The notes under the pieces are model-generated. The model searched no databases and had not been told where the DNA came from. It saw only the letters and a list, made by a program, of their open reading frames with translations. Shown one piece after another: positions 10,231 through 21,983 of a stretch of DNA of 64,000 nucleotides. Positions within the stretch are counted from its first letter, which is position 1, and every line of letters begins with the position of its first letter. The DNA comes from Ooceraea biroi (lineage: Eukaryota; Arthropoda; Insecta; Hymenoptera; Formicidae): assembly GCF_003672135.1 (NCBI RefSeq), contig NC_039508.1:3534001-3598000 (forward strand). The letters run 5' to 3'. The position numbers and the translations under genes are program-made.

Positions 10231-13200
10231 ATTGCTTTAAGAGCCCATAACTACAAAAGTGCGCATTCGGATGTATCAACTTTACAATTTTTATTTCCGC
10301 CGTGCGTTTAGCAAAAACGTACAAGTGCAAAGGTACATTAGCAATAAAAGTACATTAACAAAATGCAGTTTGTGGAATTCTTCTTCTTAAAACAAAAACC
10401 GAATAAGTATAACTTGTCATTTGATGTGCAAGTACTAGAATCGTATGCATATTCATAAGTTATTCCTGTTACTCGTCTTTGCACAGTACTGCTTCTCAGA
10501 GATTTCCTAGCTTTCTCTAATGTATACATAATATATTTGAGATCTCTCAATATTAATTGCTAAACCTTGTAATAGGTCACATTTAATGGCGCATTGTAAT
10601 GCTATCAGGCTCGTTAGCGGTTAATTGATATTTATAGCGATAGCGCGAAAGCTCGACTCTCATCGATGTAACGGAACGAAAAGCGGATTTAAAATACGAG
10701 TCCTCGATATTGTATTCGCGCGAAAGTTCCACGGACATCAGAAGTAAAGCAATGAAGTGCAATACGCGCGAGCGCACCGTGAAAGTTGATCGATAAAGAT
10801 CTAAATGAAAGTCGTAGAGGGAATATAAAGCGACTCTTCTGAGTGTGCAGCTACTTCGCGTAGGACCGACCGGTTTACCGAGAAAAGAGAAGAAGGACAT
10901 TTTGCATGTTACGTGTTCTACACTGATTGGAAACTTGCAGCCTATAAGTCATAGCACCTCGAATAAAAATAAATAATTTAGCATGATGCGGAGAAGCCAA
11001 GCCAGAGCCACGTCATGCATACATATACTGAGTATGTTTGCATGCAATATCAGGAGTACATTTATAATCATCATGAAATCGTTAGAACGATGATCGTCGA
11101 TTTTATCGGTAACTCGGTGCGTTATTTTTTATTTTCAAGCTTATTAAATCTCAATTAGAGCGCACTTTGCCACCTTCACATAAACAATGTGGACGAATTT
11201 AATTCCCCCTTTGTGTCCACATTTATCTTCGTGAAAGATACAAAACCCCATAGAATAATTTAGATTCGAGGAGGAACGAGGCTATCCTGTAGGAGTGTAG
11301 CGGAAGATAAAGTTCGGTCCGACACGTGAGCGGTATCGACACGCGTTATTTCGATAATTAGGCGCTTTCTCCCAGGACGGACGGTATCAATGCCGCAGTC
11401 TCACGAACTGGTTCCAGAATTCTACGGCCCTTGTCCGCAGCTTCGTCTACAGATAACGCACTGACGATCCGACCAGGTTCTCCCTCGCGCTCCCCTCCGC
11501 GATCTATCTCGAACCTGTCTTCTATCTCCCTGAATTATCCGGCGACACAATGTCCTTTATCGAAACGCGTCGTTCACGCACGAGAATCTTTACATCGCAG
11601 CAAACGTGGAAATGTGTCTCGATGTCAATTAACGTAATTTCCTCGCGTTCACTGATTAACGTAATTTACTCGCGTAAATCTGATTAATGTTACGAGGCAA
11701 TTGGACATTACGTCAATTGCTTTCGCGAGAACTTTGTTTCTTGTAATACTTATTATTGTTGCGACAAAACACAGTTCTGTTAATTTCAGTTTAGTATCAG
11801 GCACGTCGTGTGTCGAAGTCGTTTACGTTCGCGCGATATATACGCGGGACCTTCGCGGTTCGCGCTTTCTCGGGACTCCTGACATTCTAGCAATGCCACG
11901 TTCAATCAGCGACAAAGGAGGCTGACTACGAGAGGCTGAATACCTAATATCAACTACTTTACCTGCGCGTTATCCATGCAGGAGTTACGGCCTTGATACA
12001 CCATGGGCAAGTTACGCGCGCAACAACCCTCCCGTCGCCGTTGTCGCCGTCGCCGTCGCCTTCGTCGTGCGCATACGGTAAATCTACGCGTCGTGGTGGT
12101 ACCAAAGGCACGAACACAATGCGCGGTAATTGAGTTACAGAGGCATGGTACGCGCCGCGCAGACATTCAACTCGAGACGGCTTTACACGAATGCGATGGA
12201 ATCGCAGCGACCGCCTTCGTCGCAAACGATGCATTTACCGAAGCGCGACGCTAATAGACGAGGCTCTATACGTTATGCAGATTTTTTTCAGCGCTTTCCT
12301 CCCGGTTTCGGAGGATCCCGCGTGATCTATAATGGCCGCGCCAGCATCCTCGGGGTTTTTGCCCTTCGCAGGATATCGTCGTGGCGATAAATGCGTAAAC
12401 GTCTTCGCGATAACTGGATTATTAAGTGGCTCGCGTAAGTACGCGAGATATGCGTAGGGCATGTAGTTTTTTGCTGCGTGCTTTCAGCACTTCCCAGTAC
12501 CGGCATTACTTAGAAACTGTAAGAGCGTCCGTGCTTCGCGTACACGCACAATAAAATTAACAGGTGCCAGCAAGCAGTAAGTCTGTCTCTCTGCTCGCAC
12601 GCGAGCGTAGAATCTCCGTAGTCGCGCGCTTTCTCCTCCCTCCCTCCCTCCCTCCTCCGTCGTTTTTCCGACTCGCGCCGTGTCGGTGCACGTGCACCTG
12701 TCCCCACGTGCGTTGCACCGTGCGTTGCAACCGCGTCGCGAGAGGCAATATCATTCTTCAGGTCGCGCCGCTGCCGATCGATTATTTCTGATTCGAGTAA
12801 TAATAATATGTGAATGTAATTGCCCGGCCGTTTAGATAAGCTATTAATTGCTTCCCTCGGTATATCTCATATGATAGGTGTCATTTATGGCCGCGCCGCG
12901 TTGCCGCGCGACTCGCTCGGCGAAACAACTTGATATTGCCTCCGGCGCGATTGGTCGAGGTCTCGCACCCCGGCGTCCCGGGCGTTTAATGCGTACGTAC
13001 GTGCCGAGATTCAACCGGGCCCTATGAGTTTCGCGCATAAGCCCGCGATTTTCGCGGATCGGATACGATTTTTGTGAATTTTATCGGAGGTTTTATTCGC
13101 ATCTAACCTCTGTCGATCGACCACGCAGTCGCACGCGATTACGAGTGATTTGGGATTTTGTTTTACTCACTCCGTAGGGAAGTGTGTTCGCGCGTGTTGA

Positions 13201-13376
13201 TCTTGGCCATTCATCCTCTATTTGCAGAGCCACGATTATCATCCAAATCGAAATATCGATGAAGGGTAGACGTAATCAGTGTAGTTAATTAACGACGATG
13301 TGCATGTGCATAACCTGATGGCCGCGCGTCCGTTGCACTTTTCCGGAAAGAGCATGTTGTTTGAAGGATGTATGTA
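10231..13376. other. intergenic DNA with a CpG-rich patch near 11.9-13.0 kb
   Basis: The first part is AT-rich and empty. Around 12.0-12.1 kb there is a (CGN)n trinucleotide tract and, on the minus strand, a possible splice donor CGCAG|GTAAAG at 11957-11962, after a short open frame containing MVYQGRNSC. A (CCTC)n run lies near 12.63-12.66 kb. No protein is recognisable. The donor could end a non-coding or short coding first exon of a minus-strand transcript, but nothing downstream confirms it. Confidence 0.3.
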
Positions 13377-14384
13377 CCCAGATAGCCAAGTCTGCCGAAA
13401 GCAGATGATGCTAACTATCTGCTATCAACTATTGCCAGCCAAAAGACAACAAATTTGATACAGAAGTTGTTATTAACGATTAATTCGACAAATTGGTGCC
13501 AGAAATGTAACAGAGCTTGCTCACAAAATCTAAGAACAGATTGGCGGCAGAAACCGAGCAGAATCTGCAAACATGGCTTGAAGTCGGATTGTCGACAGAA
13601 ACCGAGCAAGATTTGCGCACGCGGAATCTAACGGCAGATTGGCAGCAGAAACCGAGCAAGATCCGCGCGCGCGGAATCTAACAGCAGATTGGCAGCAGAA
13701 ACCGAACAGGATCTGCAGCTTTTGACAGTATTCAAATTTACACGGCTATGAATATGCGTTTTCGCTCCGCACCGCTATGCGGTGCACACGTCGAGTTCTT
13801 ACTCGATGTTAAGATTTAGCCTAACAGTTATATAAGTTAATATACGCGCCTTGGCATGATAATATTAATTTTTCTGAAAATTTTGCACTTGCGGCACAGA
13901 GGCTCCCATGGACAACGTCCATGTAGATCACGCACGCCACAAGCAATCTGAAGTTCGAAAGCAAAATTCGGACTTCGGATTAGAATAAATTAACAATAAG
14001 AGAGAGATTATGCAACGAACTGTCAGAAAGACACATCAAGCCAAATGTACTTTAATTTAACAAACAAACAAATGCGTTCTTTTAACACATGGTAATATAA
14101 AATGCCAATTTATAGTGTGTTAAAAGTAAACACATGCTTTAATATATCGTAAATATGAATGGCCAAAAGCTGCAGATTCTGTTCGGTTTCTGCTGTCAAT
14201 CTGCCGTCAAATGTTAACAGATCCTGCTCGGTTTCTGCCGCCAATCTGCTGTCAGAGTCTGTTAGCAGGCTCTGCTGGCGGATCACTGTCCTAATGCGGA
14301 CATAACGGATGCCAATTTGCTATCAACTTCTGCAGTAATCTGTTGCCAATCTGCTGGCAGATTGCACACATTTTGCTTACTGGG
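13377..14384 (-). mobile_element. 1008-bp TA-flanked non-autonomous DNA element, copy 1
   Basis: The element starts CCCAGATAGCCAA and ends TTTTGCTTACTGGG, giving short imperfect terminal inverted repeats of the form CCCAGWWAGCMAA. TA flanks it on both sides (13375-13376 and 14385-14386), as expected for Tc1/mariner-type target duplication. Subterminal regions hold tandem ~60-bp units containing TCGGTTTCTGC-GCCAATCTGC (reverse complement on this strand), and the ~500-bp centre is unique. It encodes no transposase; a 64-codon ORF in the repeats is a by-product. The second copy, at 51865-52872, has exactly the same length, the opposite orientation and only scattered mismatches, so this family was active recently. 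Confidence 0.8.
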
Positions 14385-15319
14385 TATATACATGAGGCCA
14401 ATCGCGGCCAATTTCAAGAAAATGGCGGATATTAAAAATTGCAATGTTACGGTGGGAATTGTACACGATATTTAATATGAAAAAGTGTCTGGTTTTATAT
14501 ATCCGTTTACTCATTTGTTTACTCACACGTAAATAATAAAGACGCTTCTGATAATTTCTCGTGATTTACTTTTAAATGATAATTGCGGAGCGCACACGAA
14601 CACGATTGTTCATCCACCATTACTATACTAACTATGCCAATCGATATTTATCGAAAAGTAATATTGCGATTCTCGAAAAATAGAAACGCTCGAAGCATCA
14701 ACATGAAGTTAGCTTCTATTTAATCGTTCAAGTGGAATTGTACAGAGATAGAAACAAGTACAGAAAGTACAATAAACAAAACAATTACTCAATATCGAAA
14801 TAATATCTATAATTTGAAATATGCATACCTGGTAATGATCGATGGTTATGCAGCAATCGGTTCTTCGCACTTCAACGAGATAACAATTAATGTAAAATAT
14901 GCGAAAGGGAGACAAGAATTCGAGGATGTAGGCGTAACCGGCACAATTGGAATCGCGACATTACAACACGAATTGTATACAAAACTTAACATGTTACGAC
15001 GAGCGGTCGACGTTTTATTCACTTATTCACGCTTAATATGAGAGCCCGCTACCGATTTCCCGTGCGCGAAATTCACTTTCGGACGATACGATTGCAAAAT
15101 ATACGATATAAAACACAGAGCGCGATGCGGATGCAACCATGCATCCGCCATGACACTTCGTAACTGTGGCTATTCGAACGTCGAATTTACCCAAAATGCA
15201 AATCGCGAGTCTTGAGATATCGAAACATTTGGAGTAAAGAACTACCCACAATTCCACTTTATAATCATTACGATATTACGATACGTCTAACACGAAGACA
15301 GCAGATGCTTAAGGTGATC
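14385..15319. other. AT-rich stretch, possibly intronic
   Basis: No complete gene is visible. On the minus strand a short open stretch ends at a good donor (ATTACCAG|GTATGC, donor at about 14823-14828) and could be an internal exon of the candidate gene that starts at 16048. The acceptor and phase are not convincing, so I do not call it. Confidence 0.25.
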
Positions 15320-15670
15320 CTGGAGTTGCTAGTGAACTATTTTTTCACTATAGCGATGGTAATTGCAGTTTCGAAAATTCTCTTTATTGCTTGTGCAGAA
15401 TAAAAAATCCTTTTCCACAAATGATGTATAGATAGAAAGAAAGCCCGCTCTACAGGACTTTATATTCAAAATGGAAAAAAGTTAAAAACTTGCATTTGTC
15501 TTTTCTAACTTTTTTCCATTTTGAATATAAAGTCCTGTAGAGCGGACTTTCTTTCTATCTATACTTCATTTGTGGAAAAGGATTTTTTATTCTGCACAAG
15601 CAATAAAGAGAATTTTCGAAACTGCAATTACCATCGCTATAGTGAAAAAATAGTTCACTAGCAACTCCAG
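15320..15670. repeat. long near-perfect inverted repeat (165-bp arms, 21-nt loop)
   Basis: The left arm (15320-15484) and right arm (15506-15670) are reverse complements with about two mismatches, separated by 21 nt. Beyond the arms the match fades but reads TTAAGGTGATC on the left and CTTCCCCTTAA on the right, so the outermost shared sequence is TTAAGG/CCTTAA. That would suit a TTAA-targeting palindromic MITE (piggyBac-like), though this is inferred. A transcript would fold into a hairpin long enough to be a Dicer-2 substrate (hpRNA). No ORF spans it. Confidence 0.85.
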
Positions 15671-15910
15671 CTTCCCCTTAATTCTTGAAACAAAACAGAA
15701 ATGAATTCATTATATTAAAAGAAGCTGCAAATGATGTTATAAATTGATTGCAATAGTTTATTTCGGATACACAGAATTCTTTCCCGATTTACGAATGATA
15801 TTCAAAGATCACAATCAAACTTAATAATTACGTAATTACATATACATACATTCATATTCAGAGCACGCGTACAACGATAATAGCGTCTCTAAAAGCGGTT
15901 TAAAACTCAC

Positions 15911-16048
15911 CTGATGTGGCTGAGAGGCCACATTGAAGGCGCTTTTGTCGTCGTTTTGAATATGAGCCATCACATTTATTACCGACCGTTCTCCAGTACG
16001 CGACATAAATATTCCAAGATTTAACCTAACCTGCCATCTCTCGATCAT
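15911..16048 (-). CDS. candidate first coding exon of an unrecognised minus-strand gene
   Basis: An ATG at 16048 opens 46 codons that end exactly at a strong donor (CATCAG|GTGAGT, donor at 15905-15910) in phase 0. The peptide is hydrophilic and contains SVINVMAHIQNDDKSAFNVA; I do not recognise it. A second in-frame Met lies 14 codons further on. It sits about 230 bp downstream of the Gemin8 stop codon, on the same strand, so it would be a separate transcription unit with its next exon to the left. The 165-bp-arm hairpin at 15320-15670 would then be intronic. A non-coding 5' exon or a chance ORF remain possible. Confidence 0.35.
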
Positions 16049-16281
16049 TCCGTTCGGCGGCCAAGGAATGTTCAGTCAATAATAGGATGCAACGAGACGC
16101 AAAAAGTATAAGAAAAAAAATGGTAACGTTATTAATCCTCATCTTATGAAAAATATATTCGAAAAATATAAAATAGTAATATATTTTACAGACAATATGC
16201 TAAGTATATTATACTTATATATATATATAGATTAGATAATCAAGCTGGCTTTAAACGTCCAACAATTTAAAGCTAAAAGTT

Positions 16282-17230
16282 CTACGGTTTAAGAGGAATA
16301 TTGGGCCAGTATTGGGGACTTGTTAAATCTTTATATCTGTTTGCTGCAACCTGCAGGGCAGCTTCCATCGCTAATATTTTGGGAGCAGCATCGCCGTACA
16401 ACAACCCTGCTTCTTTTCTCTTAGCTTGGACAGTCTCAGGAGTGCTAACAGTAACCGGTTCCTTTTTCACTCCCTTTTTCTTCTTTGGAGTCACGTTTTC
16501 TTCAGATTTACGTCTTTCTTGCATTTCTCTCCTGTGCCTCTCGCTTTTCTCCAAAAAGGCCAGCCAATCTTCAGTCACGTTCAGCTCGAGATTTTCGCTG
16601 GAATTGGCAGCTGCTTCTTCCTGCGTCTCTTCATCTTCATCATTTTCCATCTCATGAGAATACTGTCCTTGAGTTTTCTTAGTGCTAACAGAGGAGCGAT
16701 TACGACGAGCCAGCGACCTTATCTTATTTCGCAGTATTTCATTCTCTTGCTCAAGAGCTATGCAACGCGATCTCCACCAGGTTATGTTGTGCCTGTAAGA
16801 AGCAAGAATTTGCCTTAGAATTGATTGATTGATTGCCAGAAAGCTTTCTCCGATGCTATAATCAAACTGTAGTTATTTTTCCCACAGTCAATTATAACGA
16901 AACATTATTTACAAATTTTCTGTCAACAAACATGCAAGATATGGACAGGAAAGGAATAATAACATAGAATAAATTTTATACTCGCTTTACAAACCTGTTT
17001 TGCCATTCCTGAGCCGTTGCATAATTTTTCCAAAAAGCGTCCGCCTGCATCGTGTCCATCACCACTGCTTCTTGCGTGTCGAAGGTGCTAGTGTGCTCCA
17101 GGTAACCTTCCCACTGTTTCGCAGACCTAACCTCAACGTCCTCAACACGACGACGCAATTGTTTTCTCAAAAATTTCACGTACTTCACGTATTCTCTCTT
17201 CCTCAACGTTTTCCGCTGTTTCTGTGGCAT
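16282..17230 (-). CDS. Gemin8: Gemin8 (SMN complex subunit)
   Basis: Gemin8 joins the Gemin6/7-Unrip module to SMN during cytoplasmic assembly of Sm cores on snRNAs. There are two coding exons, 16995-17230 and 16282-16792, separated by a 202-bp GT-AG intron. The joined frame (236 + 511 nt) gives 248 aa plus stop. The N-terminus is basic (MPQKQRKTLRKREY). Residues around 65-95 contain DAFWKNYATAQEWQNRHNITWWRSR, resembling the YW-QHY-A-W motif of vertebrate Gemin8; this spans the splice junction, which supports the join. An acidic linker, a Lys-rich patch and the diagnostic C-terminus follow: LYGDAAPKILAMEAALQ, then QYWPNIPLKP at the very end, nearly identical in pattern to vertebrate Gemin8. 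The length is close to that of human Gemin8 (about 242 aa). I am confident of the family; the N-terminal start is the only in-frame Met before the basic region. Confidence 0.9.
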
Positions 17231-18310
17231 CGTCGCGACAGGCTTCGTACCACGTCCAACACGAGTTACGTTTTACACAAATCAAAAATTAGCCAGCACA
17301 TGAAAAAGCACTGTTATTTATGCTCACACAATGCTCGTGGATGTGATGGAAACGTCAAACGTCTTTGTCTATTACCATCAAATGTCACCATTATTTTCTT
17401 TTTTAAACTTTTACTTTTTCGCAATAAACCATAGCGATTTACTGTAAAATGGAAAAAATATGTTTCAGCAGTTTTTAATACAAACTTTCAGTTACAATAA
17501 TTCTTAATTAAATTAAATTTTTTAATTTCTTTTTACTGATCTTTATGTCCCTTGAATTAATCTGTACATACAAGAATGTGGGATGTATCAAGTGGCAATG
17601 AGGGAGCCGCATAACAAAAGTCTATGAAAGATTAAATAGGTGATTTTTATTAGAAATATACAGCACTGTTGTGAGACTTTATACAAATCTAAAAAAGACG
17701 CTTTAACTTAGGTGAGAGTGATGCATGTATAACACTTATCAAGGTCTGGAGCTGTCATCTTTATCTTGCTTCCACCCATCTGAAAGTTGCACATCAGAAT
17801 CGTCGTAAGAAAGGAATCGTGTTTCTTTTCTACGTGTTTCTTTAAAGTACCTACATATTCTTCACGTATGCACATATCTTTTTTTCCTCTCTCTCTATCT
17901 TTGATACAGAGTAAGTGTTATAAATATCTCAAAATTCAACGCAACTATTAGTTACTTCTCAAACTGTAACTATTAGATCCATTTTGCACTTTGGAATCTC
18001 AAGCTTAATCACAAATAATAGTGGCGTGTCTTTTAAAGAAAAGGGCTGCATTATTCGCAGGGAAACAAATCTAATATACATTCTAAAAACATATCTTCAT
18101 CTATTTTATACTTTATCTCTCGGAACATTCAACCGTTATGCCGAATCTAATCTCGTTGAAAGCCGCGCGGATGTCAATTATTGTCAATAATATTACATAA
18201 ATAACGCATGTACGTAAGACCTCGGATAAAGATTGCAAGAAATTTGATTTTTCGTTCGACTCTCGGTCACCGTTTTCTCAGTGGATCATAATAACGGTCC
18301 AATCCTGACC
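17231..18310. other. intergenic: Gemin8 promoter side and TBC1D15 3' UTR
   Basis: Immediately right of Gemin8 lies its presumed promoter. The rest is AT-rich and probably holds the TBC1D15 3' UTR: on the minus strand an AATAAA is present at about 17646-17651, roughly 660 bp past the stop codon. No other gene is seen. Confidence 0.4.
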
Positions 18311-21300
18311 TCATATGTAGGATAAATTCAACCCACGTTCAAACGTTACTTCATTCTCCCCGAACGTGACATTGGCGCTGCTCGAACTATTTCTCCTCGA
18401 ATTGCTACTAGCTTCCTTAACTCGCGTGTTATTACCGGACGCCTCGTCATCGCTTCCGTTCATCGACGTCGCCCTGTGCAACGGTTCCAGCCCGATCATC
18501 ACACGGATCTCGTCGGGAATCTGATCCGCCACCGACATAAGCTGATAGTAAATACCCTCCGCTTTAGCAACTGTCCAAGGTAACTCGATGTGAAGCGACA
18601 AATCGTTTATGTGCTGTGAACAATAGCAGTCGTGAAAGATTTTAGCGGACGGATAATCGTCAATAATAAATTGCCACTTGAACATTCGATTACCTTCAGA
18701 ATCTCCGTAAACCCATAATTATTTTCTATTAAAATATTCTTCTCCGTGTCTAATATAGCTGCACACACCAGCATGTGGAAGTTCTTGCAGGGCAGATCCG
18801 TCCACAGGATCTCCCACAGTTTCAATATATCGATCGCGCTGAATTCCCGCTTGAAGAGCACCAACAGCCATCGGAAGCAGAAGAACATGTTGCCGGAATC
18901 GTGTCTGTTCAAGTAGTACGCCAGCTGCGGCTCCGTCGTGCACAGCAAGGTATATAATTGACATAACTGTGTCTTCATGCCCTTCTGATCCATCTCGAAG
19001 TTAGTGCCCTGCTTGAACGTAACGCCGTGAAAAGTCGCGAGAATTGATATCGCGCTTCTAACAACAACGTTGGAGACGACGACTTACGACTCTGTTCATG
19101 AATCCGACGAAACACCAAAACGCATCGACCTCGTTGTCCATTAGAAACAAGATGGGACTAAGAAGATCGCTCATACCCTGAACGTATCCTAAGTCAAAAT
19201 TATACATCACGTATGTCATGAGTATGTCGTACAATTGTTCCAAGTGCGGATTATTATCTCCCGTGTAATAAGGATGTGTCCTGTCTGTCCTATTGACGTC
19301 TTTCTCTGAAATAACGTTAAAAGGATACGTGAGTTTTCGTTCAAGATATTTCAAACCACATTTATCTTTAAATTATAATATCTGCGCCATCTGTATTTAC
19401 CTATCAAACTTTTTCGTTCTCGGTAGTCAGAAAATCGGCTTTCCTGCGCGGGCGTCAAGGTACGCCACTGCAACTTCATCGTGAAGTATTCGTCAGTCTT
19501 TTTCCTCCTTAATTCTAGTCTCTCGTTATGCGTCGAGTTCCATGGATAATAATTTAACAAGAACTTCCATACTTCGATACGCATAGATGGACAGATGCCC
19601 TAGTATGTAAATCAATACACACGTGTATAGAACTACGTCGTACTTTCTTGAGATATCAATATATTATTGGAGAAATATTGTGACATATACACCGCGAAAG
19701 ATGATCTCTTTGACGGCCTCCGGATCGGTAATCCTTCCTTCCGAGTCTTTGCACTTCTCCCATTGGTCCTCCGTCAGTGGCGCACCTAACATAATAATGA
19801 AACTTTGTTAAGCGTAAATTAAATTAAATTAAATTAATTAAAAGCGTAAATCCTGTTTTATTTATAATAAAATAACGTTGATTTCTGCGAACATATTACC
19901 ACGTGGACAGGGTGGTCGCACAGGTAGCTCCACTCCGACTCCGATCACTTCGTACTCCTCGGTAGAGCCTACGGATCCTACGGTTACAGATATACGCGGA
20001 TGATGCTCCAGTGTGAACGACTGATTCAACAAGTCGGCAACTGCTTCTTCAACGGGTCGCTTTACCGGTTCTTTGTACACTATAATGTTATCCATAGCAC
20101 ACTTACTTACATATATTACATGCGAGAACAATTGTGTCTCTAGCGAGCTACGCTGATGCGTCCACTTACACCAGATGTCCGCGAGTTTGCTGAACGCCTC
20201 CATCGTTGTCTCGTAAGGACGATTGTGTAGGTTTTTCACGAATTTCCACACGTAATCGGAAGTGTTCTCCTGGAACAGGTCCAATTCGGCGAAGGACTTT
20301 TTTAATACAGTCTCGACCTCGTCCTGCACAAGATACAGGTTCTTGTCGGAGCGCGATTTCACGAATTTAATAAATCCTTTCAGCGAGTTAACAAAACTTT
20401 CAGCATTACACAGCTGAAAGAAGGCAACGTAGGTGGTACCATCCCTCTGCATGAATATGAGCTGCTGTCCACCGTGATTCACTCGAAATGACTTCAAGTC
20501 AGAGAACAGTATCTTAACGGTTCTTGTACGTCCGAGGGAGTCCGGGCCCTCCGAAGATGTGCGCGTTCTCCTCGTATGCGTGTCCACTAAGGACCATTCC
20601 GGATCCTGATCTTGGCACTCTGACACCACTGAATCTTCCACAGGCTTCCATTCTATGCACTTGCCGAAACTCTGATGCATAAAAACAAATAAATGTTTAA
20701 TAAATTTTTTTCAACATATTCATACTTGGATAATTTTAACGACAACAAACTTCTTACATATTCCACGATATTAAGTGTGCCTGAACTATGGACCTCGTCT
20801 TCCCTAGCGTTTGCCCCACGAAGCACAACACCTGTATGGATGCAGAGATCCTGCACAAAATCAGTGAGGCATTTGTGAAACAACAATTTGCATAACCGTG
20901 ATACCACATTTTCCATTTACACAAATATCGATTCATTTTTTTTTTAGTGAAGGCATAAATCGTTTATGAACAGATTGGAAAACATCAAGGCAAGTTATAC
21001 CACTGAGCAACCGAAGAAGAGCAACGATCACCCGTGCTCCAACGTGATGATTCTCTCGTGCGAATCTTCGGCGAGACTCGTGATTGCAAAAACAAACGGT
21101 CTTAAATATACACTTGCGAAATGTCAAAGCGCACTGCAGACCTAACCTGTCTGCACAGGTGAAAAAACACGGTACGACAAAGCGTTTTTTTACCGAACGA
21201 AAAGGTACATTCGTACGATTAATCGAATGCTTTCCCGATACTCGCACTTATCTTCTGCGCATCAATTTCCGCGAAATCCGCGAGGCGACACATGTGGGCG

Positions 21301-21525
21301 GATGCAAATTTGTAAAACGTCATTTCACACGACGCGGCAACGTGATCATTGCCCGATCCCGGCATGTTGTCATTTGGTTAGGATCACTCTCGCAAATCGT
21401 CCCGCGAAGGATTTGCTCACCTTTCCCTGCTCGGTGGGCTCGAACATCTCGGGCTTTGTGCAATCGATTGTCGTCTTCGTCGAAGTCAGCTTACTACACT
21501 CGCTCTCATCGCAACTATCCCACAT
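18311..21525 (-). CDS. TBC1D15: TBC1 domain family member 15/17 (Rab GTPase-activating protein)
   Basis: This GAP stimulates GTP hydrolysis on Rab7-type GTPases and acts in endolysosomal and mitochondrial dynamics. Eight coding exons, all with consistent phase and GT-AG borders: 21421-21525, 20758-20850, 19900-20671, 19691-19785, 19401-19599, 19088-19305, 18694-19008 and 18311-18613. Total 699 aa, close to human TBC1D15 (about 690). The first exon starts MWDSCDESEC and leads into EMFEPTEQGK-DLCIHTGVVLRG, matching the family's N-terminal 'E-x-GVYIH' segment. A DUF3548-like region spans about 40-300. The TBC domain begins near FRGGICPSM (about 354) and carries the arginine finger in IEKDVNR (Arg427) and the glutamine finger in LGYVQGMSDL (Gln464), so it should be catalytically competent. 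The Ser-rich C-terminus is variable in this family. The nearest neighbour upstream is a transposable element only about 250 bp from the start codon. Confidence 0.95.
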
Positions 21526-21779
21526 CGTGACCGCAGTAGCGTAACCCTCCCGATTTTCTGTTGGCTAAAACGAAGTGCGCATATGCGGAATAAGGAGGTA
21601 GGCCCAGGCAATGCAATTTGAACTTGCCTCTCACTCGCTCCCTTCATTCTTTCTTCCTCCCATCGAAGACCTATTAAATCGTGAAATAAACCGAAGAATA
21701 AACGCTCCGCCTGATCCTCTGTTGAATCACGCTACTTGGAAATACAAATTGGTCCGATTCCTCATTGAATGGTCATAAG
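21526..21779 (-). promoter_or_regulatory. short TBC1D15 promoter interval
   Basis: Only about 250 bp separate the TBC1D15 start codon from the target duplication of the hAT-like element at 21772-21779. The core promoter must lie here or inside the element, whose terminal repeat carries a CCGCCATGTTG motif. No TATA box is obvious. Confidence 0.4.
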
Positions 21780-21983
21780 TAGAGTCCTAAATAATCAGAG
21801 AAGCGCAATCGGCGTCTCACTTGCTGATTGGCTGACCGCCATGTTGAGCCCGTAATACATTCTGTTGGGAAACTAACCGCAACCGGCGTACCGTAAGTGA
21901 ACAAAAATTATAGTTATAATGTTTTTTTTCCAACAAAATACATTTTAGATATCCTTAATATGTGCAATTGTTTTTGACAAGAC

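Noticed and set aside
20653..20916. Minus-strand start MENVVSRLCK for TBC1D15
   Set aside because: A strong acceptor (TTTTGTGCAG) precedes DLCIHTGV, and the upstream exon 21421-21525 supplies EMFEPTEQGK, which matches the family better. The MENVV reading is intron read-through.
16019..21150. CTAACCT motifs near 16019, 17124 and 21140, resembling the TTAGG telomere repeat or a shared promoter motif
   Set aside because: Single short occurrences, one of them inside Gemin8 coding sequence; not arrays and not consistently placed.
21084..21530. 148-codon plus-strand ORF
   Set aside because: It is antisense to intron 1 and exon 1 of TBC1D15, whose minus-strand frame and splice sites are well supported.
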